From Siphlonurus alternatus (taxonomy: Eukaryota; Arthropoda; Insecta; Ephemeroptera; Siphlonuridae): DNA of 64,000 nt. Below the pieces are notes generated by a model, which had not been told where the DNA came from, did not search any database, and saw nothing but the letters and a program-made list of their open reading frames with translations. The DNA lies in contig OX463778.1 of assembly GCA_949825025.1 (NCBI GenBank), positions 48,508,829 through 48,572,828 on the forward strand. Reading direction: 5' to 3'. The position numbers and the translations under genes were made by a program. Each line of letters starts with the position of its first letter. Positions within the stretch are counted from its first letter, which is position 1. Shown piece by piece: positions 32,881 to 45,509 of the stretch.

Positions 32881-34943
32881 AGTAAAAAGTTTTATTACTT
32901 CAGGAGTTTATGTCACGAAAAACTTTTTCTTTCAACTCTAATATTATCATTTTATCCATAAAAGAGTGTGTTCTACTTATGGTCACAGCTGCAAATGTTA
33001 TAATCCGTGAACCGTATTTGAAAGCATATAGTTTTAGTATTATCGCCTTTTTTTTCTTGTTCTAGTCATTGTGTGAACATGTGTTATTATTATTGTTAGA
33101 ATATTGTTCAGTTAACCAAACAAAGCTCTGTTTGTATCATAATGTCACTAACAAAACATTATCACTCTGATGCGGTTGACAACTCTTTTATGACAACAAT
33201 CAAAGCATTTTTTACTCAATCAAAACTAATTGATTTTGTTTAAATTTTTATATTTAAAAATTACGCAAGTACACACGTCACCTTGGACAATTTCCCACTT
33301 GCAGTCTTGCTAATCAGTAATCACCATACCCTGTGTTATTGTTACGGGACATAGTGATTAACAAGGCTGAAAAGTGAAATTTTCCGAACAGATGACTGTA
33401 TACTTTGGAGTCAGGAAATAATAATTCTGTAAGAAGGAATGAAATTCAACTAATTAAAAAAAATAAAAAGTGGGTTTTTATACTTAATTAAAATTCAGAA
33501 AGGCTTTTATTACAAATATCATACAATACATTATTGCTTATGTTTTTACATAAATCAATGCAGCTCTGGTTTTCCACAACAGCTCTATTTCCGATTTTCA
33601 TCCATAAAGTTCTATTTCAAACTTTTAATATATTTTTTTTTTACAAAACTGTTAGGCCAGGTTCATTTCAGAAAATGCATACCATCCATTGATGGAAATT
33701 TCAAATAATAACGTCTTATTAAACAAATGTTACATATATAGGTCTGCAATCCCGAGTTCTGATTTAGAGATTTAACTTAAACCACGAGGTTAGGCAACCA
33801 AAACAAATTGGGTCAATAGCAGCAGGGGCCAACTCTTTTTGTTGTTGTGCTGCACAAATTGCCTAATTTAAGGGTAAATGATACAACAAGATAAGCTGTT
33901 TGGGTGTAAATTATATCGTTTATAAGACAGTAAGATAAAATTTAAAAATGAAACCTTGCATAATTTATGCTATTAATATAGAAATTAGCCTATAATCTAC
34001 ATTTATGTACCAAAAATATATTACTAAAAAAAAACTATTTTAAATAATAATCCTGAACAATTCTTTATATATTTACTATGAAATTCTATGAAGATATTTA
34101 AATTAATGCAGCATGCGTGTAATATAATAATTAATACGTTAAACAATATGTTAACATTGATTCTGATTTTTAAGTCCAGCTGAGAGAGATGTTTCCAGCA
34201 AGGCTGTCTCGTTAGCAGCAGCAGCAGATTGGGACTGAACGCCACTTACAACATCTCTGCGGGATATCTACGAGCCCCCCCCCCCCCCTCCCCCCGCACT
34301 CACTCAATCGCCCGCTCGCTCCACACGACCACTTTTAACGATCTAGAGTAATTTACAGTTAACCATTTTGGCTAATCGTTTCGCGTATATTGCCTTCTAT
34401 ATATACGTCCACCAATGTTCCAGTATACTAGCAATGGGACATCTTATTCTTTTCTCTCAGCCCACAAGCTTAAACGGATTTCTTAGAGCTTATTGAGATG
34501 GCAGCAGATTCATGGCAAAACCATTTACTTTCTTTCAAAACTGCTGCCACGCACTCCACTCAAACTACTACCAACAGATTTTTTTGTCTGTCGTCTCTAT
34601 CTTGTCTTCTTTGTTTTCCTTTTTTTTTTATTATTTGTAGACGTTTGAATAAAACAAAGAAAAAATAAATAAAAATATAAAGAAGGAACTTGAGACACGA
34701 CAATTTTACGTAAGCTATATATTACCTTATTTTAGTCTCTTCTCTTGAGAACCTTTCTGATAAATTTCAAAGACTTCTATTTACAACCATATAATACAAA
34801 AATACTACAAATTGTTTAATATAATATATATATTTTTTTATATCTCTTCTGAACTGATATTAAAATTTAATATTAACTTGTAATATAATTATAGTAATCA
34901 TTTTACGGTTGTCAAAATTTATATAATGAAGTTAATGGTGAAA
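32881..34943. other. AT-rich spacer with C-run
   Basis: Nothing is recognised apart from a pyrimidine/C-rich tract at about 34275-34295 inside a GC-richer patch (34180-34340). Confidence 0.5.
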
Positions 34944-35112
34944 GGTCAGCTCCAATTTGGAATTTTACAAATTATTTTTTGTGGCTCAAGTTTTTGGACA
35001 TAGGTATCTCATACTTGGGCATAGGTATCACACACGTGCTTAAGTTTCAAGCCATTACCTCAAAAACTTAAGCTGAAAAAATATTTTGTAAAATTCCAAA
35101 TTGGAGCCGGCC
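34944..35112. mobile_element. Hairpin MITE of about 170 bp
   Basis: CAGCTCCAATTTGGAATTTT on the left is mirrored by AAAATTCCAAATTGGAGCCG on the right, and the arms continue through TTACAAA and CTCAAGTTTTT/AAAAACTTAAG. Non-coding. No clear target duplication. Confidence 0.75.
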
Positions 35113-36069
35113 TTAATTGCACCCATAAAAATACTTTTAATTTTAGATTGTTTTCAATGCTTTTAACAAAATTCAAAATAACTGTATTTTTACTGTAAAT
35201 TACAACATAATATATTGCCCTTGTAAACAATGCAACCTGCAAACATCCATCCATAAAAACAAATCAGTAGGGACTATATATGCAGTCTCAAAATTTGGTG
35301 AAATTTTGAAGCTGTCAGGATGAGGAATTTAAAATTTTGGAAAAGAGGAGAGGAAAGCTTCAAGCCTCCTCTCCAGATTCGCTCTTGCTTCTTATAGTAC
35401 TGTTTTGATTTGATTTATTGTTAAAATCAATTTTCAATCTTTTTATATTAACTTGGAAAGTATATAATGTGTTCACTCAATCTTTATTTAGACTCCCTAA
35501 ACGAATGCAATTGCTCGGAGTTAAGTGTGTTAGTGACGCGTAAACTACTTTGATGGTTCAACAAAGCATTAATGCAATAAAATCTACGCTATAAACTTTC
35601 TAATAATCTTAAGATATTGCAACATCTGTAGCAAAGTCTTGTAATAAATCGAAAACTGCAACAACAAAAAATCTGTTTTAAGAAAGTGTCAAATGGTACT
35701 GTCATTTCAATATAAAGTACAAAATATAATTTCAACAATGATATTGTTAAGTTATTTCAACAAAAATTTATGTTTATAAACCCACGTGCCTTTTTAATTG
35801 ACAGAATTTCTAATTTTTAGGTGTGGTATTGGAAAGTGAGTACGGCAGAAAATTTCTATGTATTCAAATTAAGCTTTGTTTTGCAAGGTAATATTGAATA
35901 TATAACAAAATGAAGTTTCAAGTATTAAATTTTTAATATAAATTGGAACCCAATAATAGGGAACTGGGGTAAATTTTATTGTAAAATTTCCAGTTTTCCA
36001 CGATACACTATTGCATAACATTTTTAATCACAGAAAAAATTGTATTGTGTATTACCGGTGTTAGGATTT
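35113..36069. other. AT-rich spacer, no gene seen
   Basis: Nothing recognisable on either strand. Confidence 0.55.
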
Positions 36070-36311
36070 TCGTAGGTTCTTTACAAACTAAGGAGGCCAA
36101 GTCCTAGAAATCCATCCCAACAATTGTCTATTTGTGATTGAGGGAACCATTAAAACCTTTGTAAGGATGGTTTGTAATTAATGTTATCAATCAATCACTT
36201 CCTGTCCGTGAGTGTTTTGAAGCTTTTGCATAAAAACAAGCGGTGTCTGCTTGAAATCGAACTCACAACAATCCCGTTACAATTAACCATTTAACCAAGT
36301 GGCTGGTGTGT
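36070..36311 (-). mobile_element. tRNA-headed SINE, degraded copy
   Basis: Read on the minus strand a tRNA-like head (ACTTGGTTAAATGGTTAATT with a box-B-like GTGAGTTCGATTTC) is followed by CATCCTTACAAAGGTTTTAA, GGTTCCCTCAATCACAAATA and TTGTTGGGATGGAT. The second part is the same core as in the 5S-headed SINEs and in the copy at 45.1 kb. The SINE ends directly beside the hairpin at 36317. Confidence 0.7.
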
Positions 36312-36316
36312 GTAAT

Positions 36317-36556
36317 ATGGAGTATCGACCTAAATTTTTTTTTATTGCAGAAATTTACGGATGGTGCAAAGTTATGGTACTCTGATTTATTTCAGACAGA
36401 ATTTTTACAGCCCTGGAAGTATTTTTAAAAAAATACTTTCAATAATTTTTTAAAAATACTTCCAAGGCTGTAAAAATTCTGAAATAAATCAGGGTAGCAT
36501 AATTTTGCATCTTCTATCCATTTCTGCAATAAAAAAATAGGTCGATACTGCAATGG
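36317..36556. mobile_element. 240-bp hairpin MITE (14.7-kb family core)
   Basis: GGAGTATCGACCTAAATTTT is mirrored by AAAAAATAGGTCGATACTGC. The arms continue through ATTGCAGAAAT, GCAAAGTTATGGTACTCTGA and ACAGCC(C)TGGAAGTATTTTT to a centre near 36440. It matches the inner palindrome at 14850-15170 but lacks its outer arms, which shows the inner hairpin can exist alone. Confidence 0.85.
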
Positions 36557-37503
36557 AGTATCACTTTTGAGAATTACAGCTCTGTAACAAAAGATAATCT
36601 AGTAATAAATTTCATGTTAATGAGAAGATTATTTTTATTAACTTAAGTAAGTAGTTACGTGTGTGTTTTTTTTTTTAATGTATTAAAAAGAAACTGCGTC
36701 TTTAGCTTGCAGCGATATGAGGAACACGTGCCAATCTGGGGCGTGTTCTAAGAAGAAACTTGCTGAGTTCTCCTTTGTATTATCTTTTACAGTAGCCTCG
36801 GGGTTGTAAATCAGTTTCGTCAGAGAGCCAGTATAATCCAAGTCCTTGTCTTACATCGACCCCTCTCAAAATAATTAACACCTTACTGGATCTATTATTA
36901 TATATAAAAAGTCATCGTCAAAAATAGTGAAAATATAAAGTTCATAAGAAACGGTAGCCTTTTTTACTACAAAAATAGATTTTTCTTTTACATCGAAAAG
37001 ATATTTAATTGAAACCTCTCTAAAAATTAGTCGAAATTTATTTTAAGAACAGCATTAAAAAGGAGCAGTAAAATTCTCTATTTAGGTAATTAAATGAATC
37101 AACTAATTTTAAATCAATATTTTATAATGCAATTTTGTAACAAGAAGAAATGTTTATGTAATTATTTTTCATATCAAAGTTAATTATCTATCCTAAGGGT
37201 ACTTAAGCTACTAATGGAAAAAATTATAATGACGAAGAAATGAAATGAAAAAGTGAGTATATAAGTATACTATGTAACTACTACTGTATAACCGTACTAC
37301 TGTAATTAAATAATTCTAAATGGCTTATAATTTGATTTCATGGAATTTTCTATGTAATTTTATTTTAAATGGAGCTGACAATATCAATTATTCAATTCGA
37401 ATTTAATCAACTAAATTAATAACTAAATAATAATACTGTCAAGGAAAACGTGTAACATTAACTAATCATTCTTATGAAGAAAAATTCAAAATATTCTGCA
37501 TTT
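36557..37503. other. AT-rich spacer, no gene seen
   Basis: One GC-richer patch at 36700-36860 without identifiable content. Confidence 0.5.
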
Positions 37504-37689
37504 CAGGGTCGGTCTGGGCACATACACTCTATATTATTTATATATGAGTAAACCTTTTAAATTTAGATTGCCATTCTCCCTGCTAACCCAGTCATAAAGC
37601 ATAAACAAAATTCTGCCTCCGTCCTCTTCCATCATGCAAATCTGGACCACAATTACGCAGCAGTTTTTTTCCGTTCCAGACCGACCCTG
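37504..37689. mobile_element. 186-bp MITE with CAGGG ends (hAT-like)
   Basis: CAGGGTCGGTCTGG at 37504-37517 is perfectly mirrored at 37676-37689. CAGGG termini of this length are common in hAT elements, but I see no 8-bp target duplication, so the superfamily is tentative. Confidence 0.55.
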
Positions 37690-40000
37690 GCCCACCCAAA
37701 CGATAACAACAAATTAAATCCTTTGTTACGTCCATTGCTATGTAATAGTATGTAACGTTATCGGAACGTTTTGTGTTACGTGTTGGGACTAATACCTATA
37801 GTTAATATAATTTCATACACTCAAACAATTTAAAAGTCTTTGACATGATTTAATTTTGCCAATTATTCAATTTTATTAGCATGAAAGCGGAGATGATACT
37901 GTATATAATGATGTAAGAAGAGTGCGCCGAATATTTAATCCTCTTTGTTTGGTACTAAAGTAGTTACCTAATCTGAAGGCAAACTGTCATGGTGCAGTGA
38001 AGAGTTGCAAATTGTTTGGACGTGTACCTTGTACCGACGGGTGCGTTAAAACTGTTTACGCACAGGCTTATGAGTGACGTCATAAAAGACGTTTGGCATC
38101 AAGGTGTGAGGAGAAGCAGCATCGACTGATATTCACTTCACAAATTCAATGCATACGATACGATGTAAACAAGACACTTTTAAAACACTCTTCGGTACTA
38201 TATATATACTGTACATGCCGCCATGATTGATGGTATGATTGGACTTACTGTAGTAGACTTTCGTTTACCATTGACATTAAGTTTGCAGATAAACTTGTTA
38301 ATTACCAATGGACGTATAGTGCTTTGAACCAAGTTTAAAATATAAGTTGCTTCATCTAGTATTTATAACATTATGTACTGCAAATTGAGGTCTTAATATT
38401 TTGTGAGCCATAGGTTCCCCTTTCTAATATAATTTAGAGGTAAATACATCAACAAAGTCAGCAGAGAGCTATTGTTAGTAATTAGTAATTTGATCGGCTA
38501 ATTGTCGTGTAAACATTAGCGCTTGGGGATGTCAGTCAGGTTCAGCTGGTAATGAGTGGCTTGCTCTTGTGACTTTGTGACGTCACCACCTTAATCATCA
38601 GCATACTCATTATATAACAGCTGTTGCAAAAATATTTTACACAATTCAAACTGAGAAATATACATGTAAATTCATAATTTTAAATAATGCATTATTTTTT
38701 TTAAATTCTACATAAAAATATGTTGTATTACCTCTAATGTATTAAAATACGATGGGCACATATTATAAAGATCTGAGTTAGTAAATATTTTGCAATAAAG
38801 AAAAAAAATATAAATAATAAATAATAATAATTGTATGATTGGTGATTGTGATGATTTACTTTAATTTTGGTGATTTATAATAATATATATTATAATTGAT
38901 TTTCAAAATTAATTTGAATAAAATCTACATAAACATCAGTTAAACTAGTAATTTTCTAAGCCACATTCTGCTATTATATTTTAATGCAAATTTAGTATTT
39001 GTTAAAATTAAATAAAATTACTAAAAAACAGTATAAAAAGAAAATACGATGAAAAACACTGTTTTGCCTGTCTGCAGTTTTTTGTAAGTAAATTTTCAGC
39101 ATGTCATTTTGCCACACTGTGCATATGTTTGCTAAATTTGCATAATATTTGGGTAATATTTTAAGTTAAAAACAATTTCCACATTATCATTAAAAAAAAC
39201 TTTAAAAACTTAAAACCCTTTCAAGCACGTACACTTTTTCAATTACAAACATGTATAAATTTTTTAACGTTGATAATATTAGAAAAAAAAACAGTATTAC
39301 TTTTTAAGTATATATTATATTATATTATATATTTTTAAATTATTGTTGTTTTTATAAGATAATACTCAATCATTTTAAAATAATGAATGAATAAAATACT
39401 TTTAAACTAGTACTTAAAAATAATTTATATGAAAGAACATTTGAACCATTATTTGTAACTTCATTCCAATCTATTTAAATATTATTCATGTTTAAAGACG
39501 AAGTAGAAAGATTTAAACATTTGAAGAAAAGCGGAAGACAGAATTGTTCTAAGCCATTGGATCATTTTGATTCTAATCACATGAAAAATTCTAAGAGTCA
39601 CATTGCTAACCCTTGAGTTAAACCCTCTTTTTTTTTTTATTATTTGATATTCTTTCAACTCTATATATAACATTCTTGCATGCGCTTAACTCTTAAATCT
39701 TTACTAAAGTTATTTTTAACGATCAGACAGAGAGAACATTAAGATTGAAGAATAAAATGAAGAGAGAGAAAGAGATGGGGATTTGATTTTCCATTAGTAA
39801 GCGTGATTCTGAAGGAATTCCTCCTAGATTAAAACGTGGTGGGTGAAGTGCGAGGGAGGGTGTGATGTAGCGCAAGACATTACCATCACCATGACGTAGT
39901 TAATCGATACAGAGGTGGGCGTGTCACATGTCACAAATAATCTCGTTTTTATTCAACTCTGACATTTTATTGTTCATACACAGATGAATTCTTTATATTA
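37690..40000. other. Spacer with motif-bearing islands
   Basis: Islands at about 37980-38110 (TGACGTCA at 38075-38082), 38440-38640 and 39760-39950. The rest is AT-rich. No gene is seen. Confidence 0.45.
38479..38633. promoter_or_regulatory. Cluster of homeodomain, forkhead, E-box and CRE motifs
   Basis: In 155 bp: TAATTAG (38479), CTAATTG (38498), GTAAACA (38509), CAGCTG (38543 and 38628) and TGACGTCA (38578-38585). Such mixed clusters are typical of enhancers. AT-rich homeodomain sites are common by chance here, so the CRE and E-boxes carry most of the weight. Confidence 0.3.
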
Positions 40001-43000
40001 TCTTATAAAATGTTTCAGAAATGTAAAAAAGGTTAACAACATATTTAATTAAATCTATTTATATATAATTCTTAATAGTATCATGTTCTCTTATAAAAGC
40101 TTTTGATTAAATTTTTATTAAAAAAGAAAGAGTTACCTGATTAAATACGGAGATACAGTTTAACTTATACTGGTTATAAAAACAAGTAAGCATTCGTATA
40201 AAATGTGCTAATATTCAGTGCAGTATTTGCATCTAGGCAATGTGTTTTTGACATAATCATCTTCTTCTTATAACATCATGCAAATTTAAATGCATTTGAA
40301 TTCATTTTATTTTCATTGACTCTTGCCATTGTGGTTTGTGAGGTCACTGAACTGTACTGAGGAAAATAACACTTTGAAAGCAAACCCAACTTATTTCTTA
40401 TACAATGGTAAGTATTATGTGCTGTTATTACTACAATAAAATTAAGAAATAAAAAAATATGAAGGTATATTGTTTCATGAATTTTACAGTAATGGGGAGC
40501 AATTTTTATTATTTAGTGTATTAATTAAAATTTGTTAAAAAGTATTAGTAAAAAAAAAAAAAATCAATAATAAAATTGTGCTGAAATTTTACTATTTTCG
40601 TTTTTACTCTATACATGCTAGGTACAGATTTTATTGGCCTACTGGAATGCAATAAACATTTTACTTATCTGCATGAACATTTTTATTGGCAATATAAAGA
40701 GACCCTCAAGTTACTGTGTCTCATGTTATTTTTATTTGTAAGATTTTTTATGCTTTTAGTTTTCTGATCTCAAACAATTGTGACGTCGTAATCATGCATA
40801 GATTTAACTTGTGCACCAAGGAAAATAATGTTCATACAAATAACGTCGATTTGACAGCACCAATTATAAAAAAATGACAGGACACCAATTCCCATTTTTA
40901 AAGAAAACAATAAGAACATATTATTATTTAAACTGTTGATTTGAAGACGCAAATTTTTACATATATTTATAAAGTTATTTATTTATAATACTATGTTGTA
41001 TGTACACTTTTTGTGTTTAATAAAAGACTAATAAATAAAGTTATTTTATCATCCAACATATTAACAATTAATTACTAAAACAATTGATTTTTTTACTTTT
41101 AGGTTATTTAATTTTGTTTTAAAATTAATTTAGAATAGCTAATATTAAGTGAAATTAGGTATTTTTTGTATTTTATATAACGATTGACGTAATCCATTCT
41201 GACCAGCCTATTTAATAATAAATATTCGAAATAAACAATTTCAAATTTTAGTTTGAATACAATATATAGCTGTATAAATTCTTTTTGTTCTCGAATATTT
41301 TCAATTATTTTCCCGTGAAAGTGTAAACCTAGACTTGTGTGAAGTATACACAGATCAAACTACATCTGGCGTGTCTACAACAGCAATTTGGAGCGATGGT
41401 ACTTGGAGTGGAGTTCGATCAAAAGAGAGAGAAAAAGGAGGAGAATGGTGGCAAAAAGGCGCGAGGTGTGTGTGGTAGAGGGATCGCGCTTTCAGCCGCC
41501 TCCAGCACAATACGCCAGACCAGCAAGGATAAATTAATGAAGGGAAACGTGAATATTACCGAGTAATATCGTGAGGAGGGTCTAACAATTTCCAATCGGG
41601 AAATTTTCAGTCACACATTATTTTATACTGTACCTACAAAGCTATAGTAAAACTGGATCCAGATTTAAATTGTTTTAAAAGATTAATGTAAATTATACAC
41701 AATTTGGGTAGGATACAAGCTTGATACTTTTGCAATTAAGCTGAAAAAGTTACAACTTATAGGATGTATCAAAAATATATGTAATCAAATCTATTTATAT
41801 TTTATATTTATTTATTATATTCATAATTATCTGTATTTCTCTAATGAATAAATGAATGACGATGTTAAATATTACTCATTGTGATTGTTATGTAATATAT
41901 AATGAAAACTATGAATGAAATTATTTAATGAATCAACTAATTTTGACACCTGAACAATTATTGTAAAGACATAAGATATTACAATGATATTGTATATATT
42001 ATAGTTCAGAGATTTGAGAAGAAAGTGTTAATTTAATGTAAATATAAAACAAGAATTTGGTTGGTGCTACCGTTCATTAGGCAAATGTATTTCTCAAGTT
42101 TCCTCCTCAACAGGCAGGTATTCACAGCTCGCTCATTAGCATGGCTGTTGAGGAGATAACTGTGTTAACATTACCAACGTAACAAAGATTAAATAAATTA
42201 CAATCTTCAAGTAACTTGGTGATATTTTTTGTACCAATTAATTCAGAATTTGATTTATTAACGAAGGTAATTGAAAATATATATATGTGGTGTAAGACAG
42301 ACACATTTTTACACTACGAAGTATAATGTAGTAATAACTTGACAGTATTGGCATTAACATATCAACTTGGGTGTTTTCTATGTACGTGTAAGCTTAAAAT
42401 TATTATGTAAAACATTGTATTATAAATGTATGGATCGTTTCAGTTTAATTAACGTTTCAATAATAAATCACATATTATTATTATTAACAAACTTGCTCTC
42501 TCATGCATGGAGAAAAATGAGACAGTAAATGAATTTTAAGAGAGAGACAGAGAATCTGAACATTAAAAATAAATATTACCTGAGAAGAGCATTTGTTTTT
42601 TTTTATGTATATTTAATTTTCATATTCATTTATTCAATAAAATACTTGTCGCCGTTTTATTATAATAAAGATACTCGTTTTTATAATTTATAACATTATC
42701 TTACACATGAAAATTATGTTATTAATACTAATTGTATTCACTGCACATTATAGAGTCGGATTCACCATACAGAAAGAGACGGGTTTTAACTAAAGATTTT
42801 TTCTTATCTTTCGTAAAGAGATAATAAACATAGACGTGTATGGTGTCTATGTCAATTTTTTAAAAAAATGTATATTAATTTGTACAATTATTTTTATCAA
42901 TTAAAAAAAAATCCAATTACTGCTTTTTCCTAATATTTTATGTAAATTTTTTAACGTATTATTTTATCAGCAGACAATAAAAGTGAAATACAAAACACTT

Positions 43001-43960
43001 TGTGGCCAAGACTAGTCAAATACGAAAAACAAAATAACATTTACTCTTATAATATATTTACTAAAGACTCATGTCGGTAAAAGGAAAAAAAAGGAATATC
43101 ATCGAATGCAGCATTAAATCTGAGCCAGATCTTGTTGATTTTTTTTTCTCTCTGAAGCGTTAATGACGTCACGTGATGTTTCTTGGCGGCGGGGCACGCT
43201 CCAACATTAGCCTATCTCGCTTCCACCCGCCTGGGCACATTACGTCGTACGCCCATGCATAAGAATAGCCCATTAACATTGCAAGGTGTGTAGCAAACAA
43301 GAGAGTGTGACAATAGTGCTGTAACTATGAGAAACAAGTGTTAAGAAACAGCACACAAAATAATAGTCACGTCATGTATAATATACAAAGGCTACCTGGT
43401 TTAAACTGAAAATATATTTTGGGTTTTGGGGAGAATTAGTAAGGTAACCTTCAGAGCTTCAGGGGGGACAATCATGAGTCAACATGGCCTGTTTTTTTGA
43501 ACAAAAAATTGAAAAGGAAAGGGGGCCGGGAACATATGGGGCTATATATATGATTGTGATAATTTTTTATCAACGAATTTTATATTAAAATTTCTACATT
43601 CTTTGTTACTTAAACTTTCAAAGTATAATCATAAACTACTCCATGTTGTTGATATTTGATTAAAATAAAGCCGACATGGCTAAATCATTTCACCGTGTGG
43701 TTATAATAGGCAATTTGTTCCACAACAAAACAGAGCGGGCTGCATATCCACTAGGGGAAATATTGTTTTACCCCCATTACATTCGTGTCAACTGACCCGT
43801 TTTGATTCTGAACAAGTTAACTAACCTCATGGTGAGACGATTTCACGCCCCTAAAAATAACACTCCAAATTTTCTTTTTTGTAATTTAGTTTCTGATTTT
43901 CCATTGGTATGCATTGTCAGGCTAATATTTATATGACGATATTTTGATTTTTAAAGTATA
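40001..43960. other. AT-rich spacer with two GC-richer islands
   Basis: Island 41330-41560 holds a 75-codon frame without a domain. Island 43120-43330 contains TGACGTCACGTG (43164-43175), a CRE overlapping an E-box CACGTG. No gene is seen. Confidence 0.45.
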
Positions 43961-44176
43961 AAGGTGGATTTTCATGAGCGACAACGGCGATGCGGCGCGA
44001 TTTGACGTAAAAGCTGCGAAATCCTATGCGGCAGCGAATTTGCCGGTAATCGCGTTATATAAATACGATGCTATTTTTCTTTTAATCGCCCAATATGGCC
44101 GCCAATGGATGTTACAGCAAGTGCGCTTTATTCGCGTTGCGTCGCAGGCTGGAAATCGCCCATGAAAATCCACCTT
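43961..44176. mobile_element. CpG-rich 216-bp MITE
   Basis: AAGGTGGATTTTCATGAGCG begins the element and its mirror ends it. The inverted repeats run about 21 bp with one mismatch. The interior is strikingly CpG-rich (GGCGCGATTTG, TCGCGTTGCGTCGC) compared with the AT-rich flanks, which suggests a recent insertion not yet eroded. The 63-codon frame is incidental. Confidence 0.8.
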
Positions 44177-45119
44177 AACTGTGATATATTTGCACTATAT
44201 TAGTTTAATTCATTTCTATACCCTTGGATATTTGCATTTCATTATTTTGGTTTCCATACTGTAACAAAAATGAACAGGGTCTTTTTCAGAGTTGGTTACA
44301 AAAAGTGGATTGCAGCACATACCATGTCCCAATTATTTAGACTAAGACAGTATATTATTCAGAGCAATTATTCTAATTATGGATGACAACTCGATATTCA
44401 ATCTTTGTTATATAATTTATTATATGGGTAAATATAACATGATATTAAAATGGCAGCAATGAAATTTAATTAAACACCAAGTTGTTTTTTGTCGTATTTC
44501 GTGATAGCTTGTTTTGTTATAAATAAATACCTTATTATATTTATAGCAAAATGTGTATCATTTATTGTAATGAACAATTTAACAATCTCTCTACCAACTA
44601 TATACGTCACAACTTATCTTTATTCATAAACAATTGTTTTTTGTTATTTAAATTTAATACTGGTACATTAAGTTTATTATTGTCGTTGCAAAATGTAGTC
44701 AGATTAATTTGATATATTACATCTAGTTTACAAATATACAATTATCATGTTAAATTTCTTGTGTCTAGTTTTTTTTTTTTGTACATTTTGTTTACAGATC
44801 ACAGTTACAGTCAAGTTGACAGTGCCTTTGGGAGCAATTGCATTTCAATAGTAATGTTGATCGTACTACAATACTTACCATTATATTGTTATTATTTTGT
44901 TATTCTATTTATTCTGTGGTAAAACAGCTGTTATTTTTTTAACCCCCAGGCGTAAAATAATCCAGCAGTGTTATGATGGATTTGCTATGAAACATGTGTA
45001 ATCAGTTCCACCATCCATCAATTATTATTAACTACTCTATATTTCAAAAGTTTGTACCTGTGTGATGAAAAGGTAAATTAAATACAACTCTGTCAAAAAA
45101 ATTCATTAATATAAAGTTA
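44177..45119. other. AT-rich spacer, no gene seen
   Basis: Nothing recognisable. Confidence 0.6.
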
Positions 45120-45509
45120 CAGAGCAATTGACGCAGTGGTATGCGCATCTGATTCAAATGATCGTGGGTTCGAACCCAGGCATTGCCAAACTTTTCACTA
45201 GTGGAAGCTGCTAAAGAACACCCTCTCGTACATTCGGGAGGTGATTGATGACATCCTCCATCAATTGCCTACCATCCTGATTGAGGTTTCAAATGTTCCC
45301 TTAGTTACAACCAGGCAAATACTGGGATGGCTGGGCCATGGCTGTCCCGGTTTGGAAGTAGTTAACCCACCAAACCCTAAGCAATATGCTAGGTCGGGTT
45401 CACGAATCGTCGGGAAATTAAATTCATTCACTTGTGAGCAGCACCCTACAACAGGGTTCAGTTGAAGCAAAAAATAAAAAAAATTAATAAAAAAATAATA
45501 AAAAGTAAA
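45120..45509 (+). mobile_element. tRNA-derived SINE with shared core
   Basis: The tRNA-like head (about 45120-45188) has GCAGTGGTATGCGCATC as the box-A region and GGGTTCGAACCC (45166-45177) as a perfect box B. The body includes CACCCTCTCGTACATTCGGG. The shared core is CCATCCTGATTGAGGTTTCA then TGTTCCCTTAGTTACAACCA and ACTGGGATGGCTGGGCCATG. It ends in an A-rich tail (about 45469-45509). It does not fold as an intact tRNA: the acceptor stem pairing and CCA context are missing, so I call it a SINE and not a gene. Confidence 0.87.

Noticed and set aside
45120..45190. A functional tRNA gene
   Set aside because: Box B is perfect, but acceptor-stem pairing is missing and the sequence continues into a SINE body with core and A-rich tail.
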